This document shows positions 7,452 to 12,882 of a DNA stretch of 12,882 bases, one piece after another. The position numbers were made by a program, and so were the translations under genes. The notes under the pieces are model-generated. The model made no database searches. It had not been told where the DNA came from and was given only the letters and a program-made list of their open reading frames with translations. How positions within the stretch are numbered: position 1 is the first letter of the stretch; each line of letters starts with the position of its first letter. The stretch lies in the NCBI GenBank assembly GCA_030613705.1, contig JAUWLJ010000022.1:1-12882 (forward strand), written 5' to 3'. This DNA is from Chloroflexota bacterium. Lineage in GTDB: Bacteria > Chloroflexota > Anaerolineae > Anaerolineales > UBA4823.

Positions 7452-7480
7452 AAAATCGCGGCCTGGCCGCGATTTTATTA
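7452..7480. terminator. Bidirectional terminator between rpmB and the protein kinase gene
   Basis: A perfect 11-bp stem, AAAATCGCGGC (7452-7462) with GCCGCGATTTT (7466-7476), closes a CTG loop. The T run plus TTATT serves rpmB on the plus strand; on the minus strand the complementary TTTT serves the convergent kinase gene ending at 7575. From here to 7574 I see only a 10-bp palindrome, GGTTATAACC (7491-7500), with no evident role. Confidence 0.88.
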
Positions 7481-7574
7481 TTAATGGGATGGTTATAACC
7501 CCTTTTTGCTTTCGAATGATACCCGGGGGATGGGGATATGGCAAGGGTCACCTGGAATTGAAAACCTGAATCGA

Positions 7575-8630
7575 CTAGCGAAATGGGGGATTGTACACAA
7601 AGAAAACCCACAGGAAGAAGGGTACCAAGCCACCCACAGCGATCAAGGCGAGCAGAGCTAATAGAATCGTGATCCAATCTAAATCTAACGGATATGATTT
7701 CTTTTGGATGCCCTCAGGGGGAGTCGGAGATTCGAATGGTTGGGTTGCCGCTGTACTTGAATGTGTCCCTGTGATTATGAGGGGCGGTTCCTGTCTTGTT
7801 CTTTTGGTACCCTCCTGGTAGGTTACCAAAACGCGGCCCAATTGATCCGCGGTGCGGTAACGAGCGGCAGGCTCTTTAGACAGAACTTTAAGAATAATTT
7901 GTTCTAGCTCCGGTGGGATTTCTGGATTGAGCTCGCGTGGAGTCTGTGGCAGAACCTCGCGCTGCATTTTTGCCAACTCCGTGGAGGTTGATGCAGTGAA
8001 AGGGAGTTGTCCGGTGAGCATCTCATACATGATGATGCCAATAGAATATACATCCGAAGCGGGGGAGGGGGCTATCCCGGCAGCCTGCTCTGGAGAGAAG
8101 TAATGGGGTGAACCCCAAACAATATCTGTTTTTTCACCTGGATTTATGGATACCAGTGCACGCGCGATCCCGAAATCAACGACTTTCAAACGTTGGTCTG
8201 GGGTGATAAGCAGGTTTTGGGGTTTGATATCGCAATGAACAAGTCCGGCTCTGTGCGCATAACCCACCCCTGCACAGGCTTGAACTATTAATGTCAGGGT
8301 CTGGTGGATTTCGAAACGCTCGATTTCTTCCTGGAGTTGAGAAAGATCCTTGCCAGAAACATATTCCATGATGATGAATAGGCGCTCGGCATCAAGTCCA
8401 AAGTCATAAACGGTGACGATATTTGGGTGGGAGAGGTTGGCGGCAGCTTTGGCTTCTTGATGGAAGTGCTCGCGAAAGGCTGGATCAGTTGAATATTTTT
8501 TGCGCAAGACCTTGATGGCTACATTGCGCTCCAGGGTCAGATCGCGGGCTTGATAAACAACTGCCATGCCACCTTTACCCAGGGTGTTCTCAATACGGTA
8601 GCGATCGTTTATCAGCATGGTTTCTGCCAT
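7575..8630 (-). CDS. Membrane-anchored Ser/Thr protein kinase, Hanks type, lacking an external sensor domain
   Basis: 351 residues. The kinase domain (about 11-270) has the glycine loop GKGGMAVVY (18-26), the ATP-binding lysine in VAIK (K40), the catalytic loop HCDIKPQN (132-139, with D134, K136 and N139), DFG (152-154) and SPE (179-181) in place of APE, so it should be active. The usual HRD is HCD, that is, a non-RD kinase. A Thr/Ser/Pro-rich juxtamembrane segment (about 275-315) leads to one hydrophobic helix (about 318-345) and a tail of only a few residues (YNPPFR). There are no PASTA or other external repeats, unlike PknB, so its signal is probably sensed in the cytoplasm or through partners. 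The ATG at 8630 is chosen; its Shine-Dalgarno is weak. Divergent from the lipid kinase gene and convergent with rpmB. Confidence 0.95.
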   Translation of the reverse strand: MAETMLINDRYRIENTLGKGGMAVVYQARDLTLERNVAIKVLRKKYSTDPAFREHFHQEAKAAANLSHPNIVTVYDFGLDAERLFIIMEYVSGKDLSQLQEEIERFEIHQTLTLIVQACAGVGYAHRAGLVHCDIKPQNLLITPDQRLKVVDFGIARALVSINPGEKTDIVWGSPHYFSPEQAAGIAPSPASDVYSIGIIMYEMLTGQLPFTASTSTELAKMQREVLPQTPRELNPEIPPELEQIILKVLSKEPAARYRTADQLGRVLVTYQEGTKRTRQEPPLIITGTHSSTAATQPFESPTPPEGIQKKSYPLDLDWITILLALLALIAVGGLVPFFLWVFFVYNPPFR

Positions 8631-8659
8631 TTGGCTGCTTCAGAGGGCGAGTTGTCGGA

Positions 8660-8668
8660 ATTGTACCA
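8660..8668 (-). promoter_or_regulatory. Extended -10 promoter of the protein kinase gene
   Basis: Minus-strand TGGTACAAT (8668-8660) combines the TGn extension with TACAAT. The expected start is near 8653, giving a leader of about 22 bases. The -35 region (GAAATC at 17 bases) is poor, as is common with extended -10 promoters. Confidence 0.5.
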
Positions 8669-8770
8669 CTCATCGATTTGCTGATTTCGAGTAGAATCAG
8701 TTTACCCTGAGAACGAAATTATTGATCATCGGCTGGCTGAAATCCATTAACCAAAACATCCATTCGATCT

Positions 8771-8779
8771 TGGGATAAT
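8771..8779 (+). promoter_or_regulatory. Extended -10 promoter of the lipid kinase gene, predicting a leaderless transcript
   Basis: TGGGATAAT: the TGn extension (8771-8773) plus GATAAT (8774-8779). Transcription would start about 7 bases later, at the A of the ATG at 8786. No Shine-Dalgarno is visible before that ATG, consistent with leaderless translation. The -35 position (CCAAAA) is weak. Confidence 0.4.
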
Positions 8780-8785
8780 TACTCC

Positions 8786-9739
8786 ATGCCAAACACTCTT
8801 CTGGTGTATAACCCCGTAGCAGGTCGCTATCCCTCCCGAATGTTGACCGAACGTGCAGCGAGGGTCCTTCAGCAATATGGATGGGGTGTGGAGATTGAAA
8901 CCACCACTGGTGGCAGTCACATTCAATCCCTTGCCCGCCAGGCCGTTTAGGATAATAGAGACTCGATCATAGTTGTAGGGGGAGATGGTTCGCTAAACAA
9001 AGCCTTGCCGGGTCTCGTGGGAACAGAGACTGCTTTGGGTGTTTTACCAGCTGGAACCGCTAATGTGTGGGCCCAGGAGCTTGGTCTGCCCGGGTTGAGT
9101 TGGACGAGGTGGAGTGCCCTGGAAGAAAGCGCTCACCGTCTGGCCCGAGGACAAGTTCAGCAGGTGGATGTCGGATTGTGTAATGATAAGCATTTCCTCT
9201 TGTGGTCGGGCATCGGGATAGATGCTTTTATCGTTCACCGGATCGAACCCAGAAAACAATGGGAAAAGAATTTTACTGTGATGCGCTATGCAACAAGCGC
9301 CGTCTGGAATGCGAGCCAGTGGCGAGGTATAGATTTACGCGTTGTCGCGGATGATCTACACGTGGAGGGCAAATTCATGCTGGCGGAGGTGAGCAATATC
9401 CGTTTATATGCAGGGGGTTTTGCGACCCTTTCCCCAGAGGCGAGTTTGGATGACGGTTTGATGGAATTGTGGTTGTTTGAGGGGGAAAATCTTGAAGATA
9501 TCCTCCAGCAAGCGTGGTCTTTATGGTCTGGAAGGCATGTCAATTCCAAACGAGTTCAATACATGCAGTTCAAGGAGATTATATTAGAATCGGATACTCC
9601 GATATATCTCCAATTGGATGGCGAACCAGAGGTTGGGGGTAAGCAGGTAGCGATCGCTGTGCTCCCCAAGTCATTGAAGATCCTGATCCCAGACAAGGCC
9701 CCAAGATCAATATTTCAAGCGGATCCACAAAAAGGGTAA
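8786..9739 (+). pseudogene. Diacylglycerol/lipid kinase family gene interrupted by an in-frame TAG
   Basis: The reading frame from the ATG at 8786 to the TAA at 9737 would encode about 317 residues, a normal length for a DagK/YegS/LCB5-type lipid kinase, which phosphorylates diacylglycerol or a related lipid with ATP. Codon 55 is TAG (8948-8950). The first 54 codons carry the family's N-terminal strand with VYNPVAGRYPS. After the stop the same frame continues with IIVVGGDGSLN (the nucleotide-binding GGDG motif), VLPAGTANVWA, and near the end YLQLDGEP. The frame is intact apart from the single stop, with no frameshift, so the lesion is recent, a sequencing error, or a read-through site. Restart at the TTG at 9005 would lose the GGDG motif. 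GGDGSLNK also departs from the usual GGDGTxNE. The stop codon overlaps the Shine-Dalgarno of the downstream antiporter gene, so the two are probably coupled. Confidence 0.85.
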
Positions 9740-9742
9740 GGA
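9738..9742 (+). promoter_or_regulatory. Ribosome binding site for the GTG start of cax
   Basis: AAGGA, 4 bases before GTG 9747 and overlapping the lipid kinase stop codon. It supports the GTG start and suggests translational coupling. Confidence 0.65.
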
Positions 9743-9746
9743 AATA

Positions 9747-10826
9747 GTGCATCAATTATTTGCGTACATTAAGCATAAACCAATTACATTACTATTAATG
9801 GCTCTTCCTTTGGCTTTCCTCGCCGAATACCTCCATTGGGGACCACCTTGGGTTTTTACTTTATCAGCGCTCTCAGTGATCCCTCTAGCTGCATTAATTG
9901 GAGAAGGCACAGAAGCTTTAGCTGCTTATACAAACCCTCGCATCGGTGGATTGCTTAATGCTACTCTGGGTAATACCGCTGAATTGGTCATTACCATAGT
10001 TGCCATTCGAGAAGGTTTATTAGAGCTGGTTAAAGCTTCAATCACTGGCTCGATCTTGGGGAATCTGCTCCTGGTCATGGGCTTATCCATGGTGGTCGGA
10101 GGGGTGCGCCATGGCATTCAAACATTCGATCGTCGCCAGGCCAGCCGCAATGCGATTTTACTGGTGTTGGCCGTTATAGCCCTGCTGATTCCTTCCATAT
10201 TCAGCAGTTACATCGGCGATCCGCAATCCACTCGCGTGGAAGCTCTCAGTGTGGGCACTGCAGCGATCATGATCATCCTGTATGGGCTGACACTGTTATA
10301 TAGTTTGAAGTTCGAAGGAGCTCCCTTATCGCATAAGACAACTGAGAAGATTATCCACAAGCCGGCCTGGTCAATTAGAAAAGCGCTAATCATACTGGCT
10401 CTCGCAACGGTTGGTGTTGTTATCTCAAGTGAACTGCTTATCCAATCAGTCGAGCCAGTAATGACCGGATTGGGTATTTCGGAATTCTTTATTGGTATTA
10501 TCTTTATCCCGCTGATTGGAAATGTCGCCGAACACCTGGTAGCCGTGCAGGTGGCAGCCCGCAACCAGATGGATCTCAGCGTTGAGATAGCCGTCTCCTC
10601 AAGTTTACAAATTGCCTTGTTTGTTGCTCCAGTCCTCGTCTTCATCAGTCTGATTTTTGGTAATCCTCTTCAATTGATCTTCAATGAGCTGGAGTTGGTT
10701 GCCTTGATAGCTGGGGTATTGATCACCGCTTTTGTGTCCGAAGATGGCGAATCAAACTGGTTAGAAGGCGCTGTGCTGCTGACGATCTATTTTATTCTGG
10801 CTCTGGGTTTCTTCCTTATTGATTAA
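9747..10826 (+). CDS. cax: Calcium/proton exchanger (CAX family)
   Basis: A 359-residue integral membrane protein with about 11 hydrophobic helices, the usual CAX count. It exchanges cytoplasmic Ca2+ (or another divalent cation) for protons across the cell membrane. The two alpha-repeat ion-binding signatures are present: GGLLNATLGNTAELVI (67-82, with N76 and E79) and PLIGNVAEHLVAV (255-267, with N259 and E262). The hydrophilic stretch at about 190-210 and the acidic SEDGESNWLEG (331-341) are loops. The start is GTG at 9747, with AAGGA at 9738-9742, which overlaps the TAA of the lipid kinase gene. The SH3-domain gene follows closely. Confidence 0.96.
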   Translation: MHQLFAYIKHKPITLLLMALPLAFLAEYLHWGPPWVFTLSALSVIPLAALIGEGTEALAAYTNPRIGGLLNATLGNTAELVITIVAIREGLLELVKASITGSILGNLLLVMGLSMVVGGVRHGIQTFDRRQASRNAILLVLAVIALLIPSIFSSYIGDPQSTRVEALSVGTAAIMIILYGLTLLYSLKFEGAPLSHKTTEKIIHKPAWSIRKALIILALATVGVVISSELLIQSVEPVMTGLGISEFFIGIIFIPLIGNVAEHLVAVQVAARNQMDLSVEIAVSSSLQIALFVAPVLVFISLIFGNPLQLIFNELELVALIAGVLITAFVSEDGESNWLEGAVLLTIYFILALGFFLID

Positions 10827-10845
10827 TTGCTTAGAGAGTGATCTT

Positions 10846-11343
10846 TTGGAATTACGGAAAATATTTCAATTTTTCCTGGACCCATGGTTGATCTTCAGTG
10901 CTGTTGGTTTTGGGGTCGCGCTGTTGATCGCCACTTTGCTGCTCCTGTCGTGGACTCGTTCGCCGCAAACATCTGCAGGCGCATCTACAGCTGTGATCAC
11001 TATCATCGCCTTGCCTACCGCCACCCCGATCCTCCCTACTTCCACGCCAACAGAGACGGAAACACCAGCTGCGACAGATTTTCCTCCGCCTCCTCCAGGG
11101 GACTTAGCCATAGACGCATATGTCCAGGTCACCGGAACAGGAGGGGATGGTTTACGGTTGCGAGCCGGACCGGGACTCGATCGGGAAGTCAGGTTGCTGG
11201 GAGGCGAGGATGAGGTTTTCTTAGTCCAGGAGGGACCCCAGCAGGCGGATAGTTATACCTGGTGGTATTTAATGGGGCCATTTGACGAATCTCGTCATGG
11301 GTGGGCTGTGGCGAACTTCCTCAGGGTGGTCCAAAACCCCTGA
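10846..11343 (+). CDS. Membrane-anchored protein with bacterial SH3 (SH3b) domain
   Basis: From the TTG at 10846 it has 165 residues. A single hydrophobic helix (about 14-36, IFSAVGFGVALLIATLLLLSW) anchors it. A Thr/Ser/Pro-rich linker (about 55-88, with TATP and TPTETETP repeats and a PPPPP run) is typical of exported Chloroflexota proteins. The C-terminal domain (about 92-162) reads as an SH3b domain: GLRLRAGPGLDREVRLL, WWYLMGP, then HGWAVANFL. SH3b domains of this kind commonly bind cell-wall peptides, but the ligand is unknown here. The start is uncertain: TTG 10846 has GAGAGTGAT just upstream, while TTG 10819 would add 9 residues and overlap the cax stop by 8 bases. Likely in one transcript with cax. 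Confidence 0.85.
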   Translation: MELRKIFQFFLDPWLIFSAVGFGVALLIATLLLLSWTRSPQTSAGASTAVITIIALPTATPILPTSTPTETETPAATDFPPPPPGDLAIDAYVQVTGTGGDGLRLRAGPGLDREVRLLGGEDEVFLVQEGPQQADSYTWWYLMGPFDESRHGWAVANFLRVVQNP

Positions 11344-11396
11344 TTGTGTATGATTATGGGGATGAAAAAAATATTATTGTGAGGTAGCGAATTTCT

Positions 11397-11744
11397 ATGG
11401 ATATTCTAAAACCGGTAGGCATCACTGCCGATCGCCAAAAAAGGGTTATGACGATAAATTGGAACGATGGTCATACGAGCGAATACTCATTTACCTTATT
11501 CCGGGTAGCCTGCCCATGTGCCGAGGGTCGTGGAGGGCATGCGAATATGGGCGGGGATCCGGAACCTGAAATGTTTCTCGCCGTAGATGAAGACACACCT
11601 GCCAACCGATTGTTGAATATTGAAGCGGTCGGCACCTATGGAATCACCCCTGAATGGGAAGATGGGCACCACTATGGAATTTATAACTGGAATTATTTGC
11701 GGAAATTGTGTCCCTGTTCTGTTTGTAGGGAGGAGGCAGAATAA
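11397..11744 (+). CDS. DUF971 / gamma-butyrobetaine hydroxylase N-terminal-like protein
   Basis: 115 residues with the DUF971 (GBBH_N) pattern: INWNDGHTSEYSFTLFRVACPCA at about 20-42 and GIYNWNYLRKLCPCSVC at about 94-110. This fold binds zinc through Cys/His residues in GBBH enzymes. Stand-alone DUF971 proteins have no firm function, though some are fused or adjacent to Mrp/ApbC-type iron-sulfur carriers. Cysteines are C39, C41, C105, C107 and C110. The usual CPCAxC motif here reads CPCAEG, one cysteine short. The ATG at 11397 has GAGG about 12 bases upstream, a long spacing. It begins 53 bases after the SH3-domain gene and may share its transcript. Confidence 0.9.
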   Translation: MDILKPVGITADRQKRVMTINWNDGHTSEYSFTLFRVACPCAEGRGGHANMGGDPEPEMFLAVDEDTPANRLLNIEAVGTYGITPEWEDGHHYGIYNWNYLRKLCPCSVCREEAE

Positions 11745-11782
11745 ACAAAAAGAAACTGGGTTTCTCAAGAATCCCAATTTCT
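11741..11782 (-). terminator. Rho-independent terminator of the NarL-type response regulator
   Basis: On the minus strand a 10-bp stem (11782-11773 with 11760-11751, one G-U pair) with a 12-base loop is followed by TTTTGTTTAT (11750-11741). It lies 31 bases after the stop of the response regulator gene and overlaps the TAA of the convergent DUF971 gene. On the plus strand the stem has a C-A mismatch and no T tract. Confidence 0.7.
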
Positions 11783-11813
11783 AAGAAAAAATTTTCCGGG
11801 GTAAAGCAAATCG

Positions 11814-12467
11814 TTAGAGATAATCCTTCAGGTTATGTTCCACCGCATAAGCAGCGGCTTCGGCGCGATTGCTGACGCCTAATTTCGAGAGAATGCTGCT
11901 GACATAATTGCGGACAGTGCCCTCTCCTAAGAAAAGTGCTTTTGCGATCTCTCGATTGGTTTTACCTTCAGAGACAAGCAGCAAAACATGTCTTTCCTGC
12001 TGGGTAAGGGCAGAGAAGGCAGATGCTTCCTCTTCTTTGGCAGCTTTGCGGACCTCTTGAAAGATACGCTGTGTCACTGCCGGGTCCAGCAAAGCTTCTC
12101 CTCGTCCAACAGCCTCGATCGCCCGGACCAAATCCTCGCCACCGATTTGCTTTAAAACATACCCGGATGCGCCAGCCCGGATCGCCGAGAAGAGCATCTC
12201 ATCCTCAGCATAGGAAGTCAGCATAATGACTTTCGTGCCCGGATAATTGTTCGAGATCTCTTCGCAGGCTTCTATCCCAGAGCCTCCCGGTAAGCGAATA
12301 TCCATCACAACTACATCAGGTGAATAAGTTGCTACTCTTTCGAGCGCCTCACGTGCGGTGCTCGCTTCAGCCACAACTTCAAATTCCGGATGACGATCTA
12401 GGAGGGCTTTTAAACCCAGACGGACTACTTCATGGTCGTCTACCAATAATAAGCGTTGCTTTGTCAT
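11814..12467 (-). CDS. NarL/DevR-type two-component response regulator
   Basis: 217 residues. The receiver domain (about 4-120) has the acidic pair D10/D11, phospho-acceptor D56 in [13 protein letters not shown]84 and K106. After a linker, the LuxR-type helix-turn-helix (about 153-217) reads [27 protein letters not shown] and so on. The segment [25 protein letters not shown] resembles the DevR/DosR and LiaR branch. It should be phosphorylated by a sensor histidine kinase and then bind DNA as a dimer. No kinase is in the window, so the signal is unknown. The ATG at 12467 has AGAGG about 11 bases upstream. Its own promoter and terminator indicate a single-gene transcript. Confidence 0.96.
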   Translation of the reverse strand: MTKQRLLLVDDHEVVRLGLKALLDRHPEFEVVAEASTAREALERVATYSPDVVVMDIRLPGGSGIEACEEISNNYPGTKVIMLTSYAEDEMLFSAIRAGASGYVLKQIGGEDLVRAIEAVGRGEALLDPAVTQRIFQEVRKAAKEEEASAFSALTQQERHVLLLVSEGKTNREIAKALFLGEGTVRNYVSSILSKLGVSNRAEAAAYAVEHNLKDYL

Positions 12468-12491
12468 TGACTGGCTAACCTCTTCGGGGTG

Positions 12492-12520
12492 AGTATAGCC
12501 CAGAGTTTATCGACTTGCAA
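12492..12520 (-). promoter_or_regulatory. Sigma-70-type promoter of the response regulator
   Basis: Minus-strand TTGCAA (12520-12515), a 17-base spacer and TATACT (12497-12492). The expected start is near 12485, leaving a leader of about 18 bases that still contains the AGAGG site. Strong agreement with consensus. Confidence 0.7.
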
Positions 12521-12524
12521 GGTC

Positions 12525-12565
12525 TGAATTTGAACCCATAGAAAGTGATCTTTGGATCAAATTCA
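12525..12565. repeat. Inverted repeat upstream of the response regulator promoter
   Basis: TGAATTTGA (12525-12533) and TCAAATTCA (12557-12565) are perfect 9-bp inverted arms with 23 bases between. They lie 5 bases upstream of the -35 box. Possible regulator binding site or transcript-end hairpin of the gene to the right; no T tract supports a terminator. Confidence 0.45.
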
Positions 12566-12600
12566 AGCTGATTAACCCCAGACTCAATCTTGGTTTAGGA

Positions 12601-12882
12601 TCACTGCTCCAAGAGCGCTTTGTCACGGCGGAAATCAATAAACCTGTAACCAACACCGCGCTCTGTGAGGATATATATTGGGTTGGCGGGATCTTTTTCT
12701 ATCTTTTGGCGTAAATAATTGATATACAACCTGACATAATGAGGTTCATCGCGATATTCATATCCCCAGACTTTGGTGAGAATTTGATCGTGCGTGAGCA
12801 CCCAACCTGCATTTTGAACCAGATGGTAGAGCAAGCGATACTCTGTTGGACGCAGCTTAACCAGGTTTCCTTCAACCCAGAC
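12601..12882 (-). CDS. OmpR/PhoB-type winged-helix DNA-binding domain (partial, 5' end outside window)
   Basis: The frame is open from the window edge to a TGA at 12601-12603, giving 93 residues. It is nearly the whole C-terminal trans_reg_C domain: [19 protein letters not shown], then [32 protein letters not shown] and ERGVGYRF at the wing. The receiver domain expected before it lies beyond the window. A TTG at 12834 is internal to the domain and not a credible start. The order, a PhoB-type gene directly upstream of a NarL-type gene on the same strand, may be coincidental since the latter has its own promoter. Confidence 0.93.
   Translation of the reverse strand, partial: VWVEGNLVKLRPTEYRLLYHLVQNAGWVLTHDQILTKVWGYEYRDEPHYVRLYINYLRQKIEKDPANPIYILTERGVGYRFIDFRRDKALLEQ

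Noticed and set aside
7491..7500. Palindrome GGTTATAACC as an operator
   Set aside because: Ten bases in an A/T-rich stretch downstream of two convergent genes; no promoter nearby for it to regulate.
9005..9739. Treating the lipid kinase as an intact shorter gene starting at TTG 9005
   Set aside because: That start would omit the GGDG nucleotide-binding motif and the first strand of the fold, both present upstream in the same frame.
10208..10645. 145-codon minus-strand open frame opposite cax
   Set aside because: Antisense to the hydrophobic antiporter gene; it is a mirror of codon bias, not a gene.
12601..12834. Complete 77-residue gene starting at 12834
   Set aside because: The start would be a TTG inside the winged-helix domain; the frame stays open and matches the domain to the window edge.

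Overview
The window looks like ordinary chromosomal sequence of moderate G+C from a bacterium that is probably a Chloroflexota member, Anaerolineae-like. That placement is an inference. It rests on the long N-terminal extension of RecG, the Ser/Thr/Pro-rich TATP-type linker of the SH3-domain protein, a membrane-anchored Ser/Thr kinase with an HCD catalytic motif, and a coaD/coiled-coil-protein neighbourhood. No insertion sequence, prophage, CRISPR array, tRNA or rRNA was found, and base composition looks even throughout.

Left block, minus strand, read from about 7017 down to 160: an Asp23-family protein, the fatty acid kinase catalytic subunit FakA (YloV/DAK2), a DegV-family fatty-acid-binding protein, RecG helicase, CoaD, and a small coiled-coil protein of the 'ATP synthase B-like' type. 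The coiled-coil gene has its own good promoter and ends in a strong intrinsic terminator. FakA and a DegV protein together would make a complete fatty acid kinase, in which DegV/FakB presents the fatty acid and FakA phosphorylates it. From memory, the order rpmB (divergent), asp23/yloU, yloV, then recG resembles the Bacillus subtilis arrangement, so this appears to be an anciently conserved neighbourhood with degV and coaD alongside.

Centre: rpmB (zinc-binding L28) lies on the plus strand, divergent from asp23. Its 199-base upstream region contains an unexpected plus-strand terminator-like hairpin followed by two mutually exclusive stems, which could be an attenuation leader. A bidirectional terminator separates rpmB from a convergent membrane Ser/Thr protein kinase gene.

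Right block: divergent from the kinase is a plus-strand cluster. It holds a diacylglycerol/lipid kinase gene interrupted by one in-frame TAG codon, a CAX-type Ca2+/H+ antiporter, a membrane-anchored SH3b protein and a DUF971 protein. A NarL/DevR-type response regulator (minus strand, with a well-formed promoter and its own terminator) and the C-terminal DNA-binding domain of an OmpR/PhoB-type regulator, cut by the window edge, complete the window.

I did not find a clear novel multi-gene system. The items most worth a second look are the interrupted lipid kinase, the rpmB leader structure, the FakA-DegV pair in the conserved rpmB/recG neighbourhood, and the inverted repeat upstream of the response regulator promoter.
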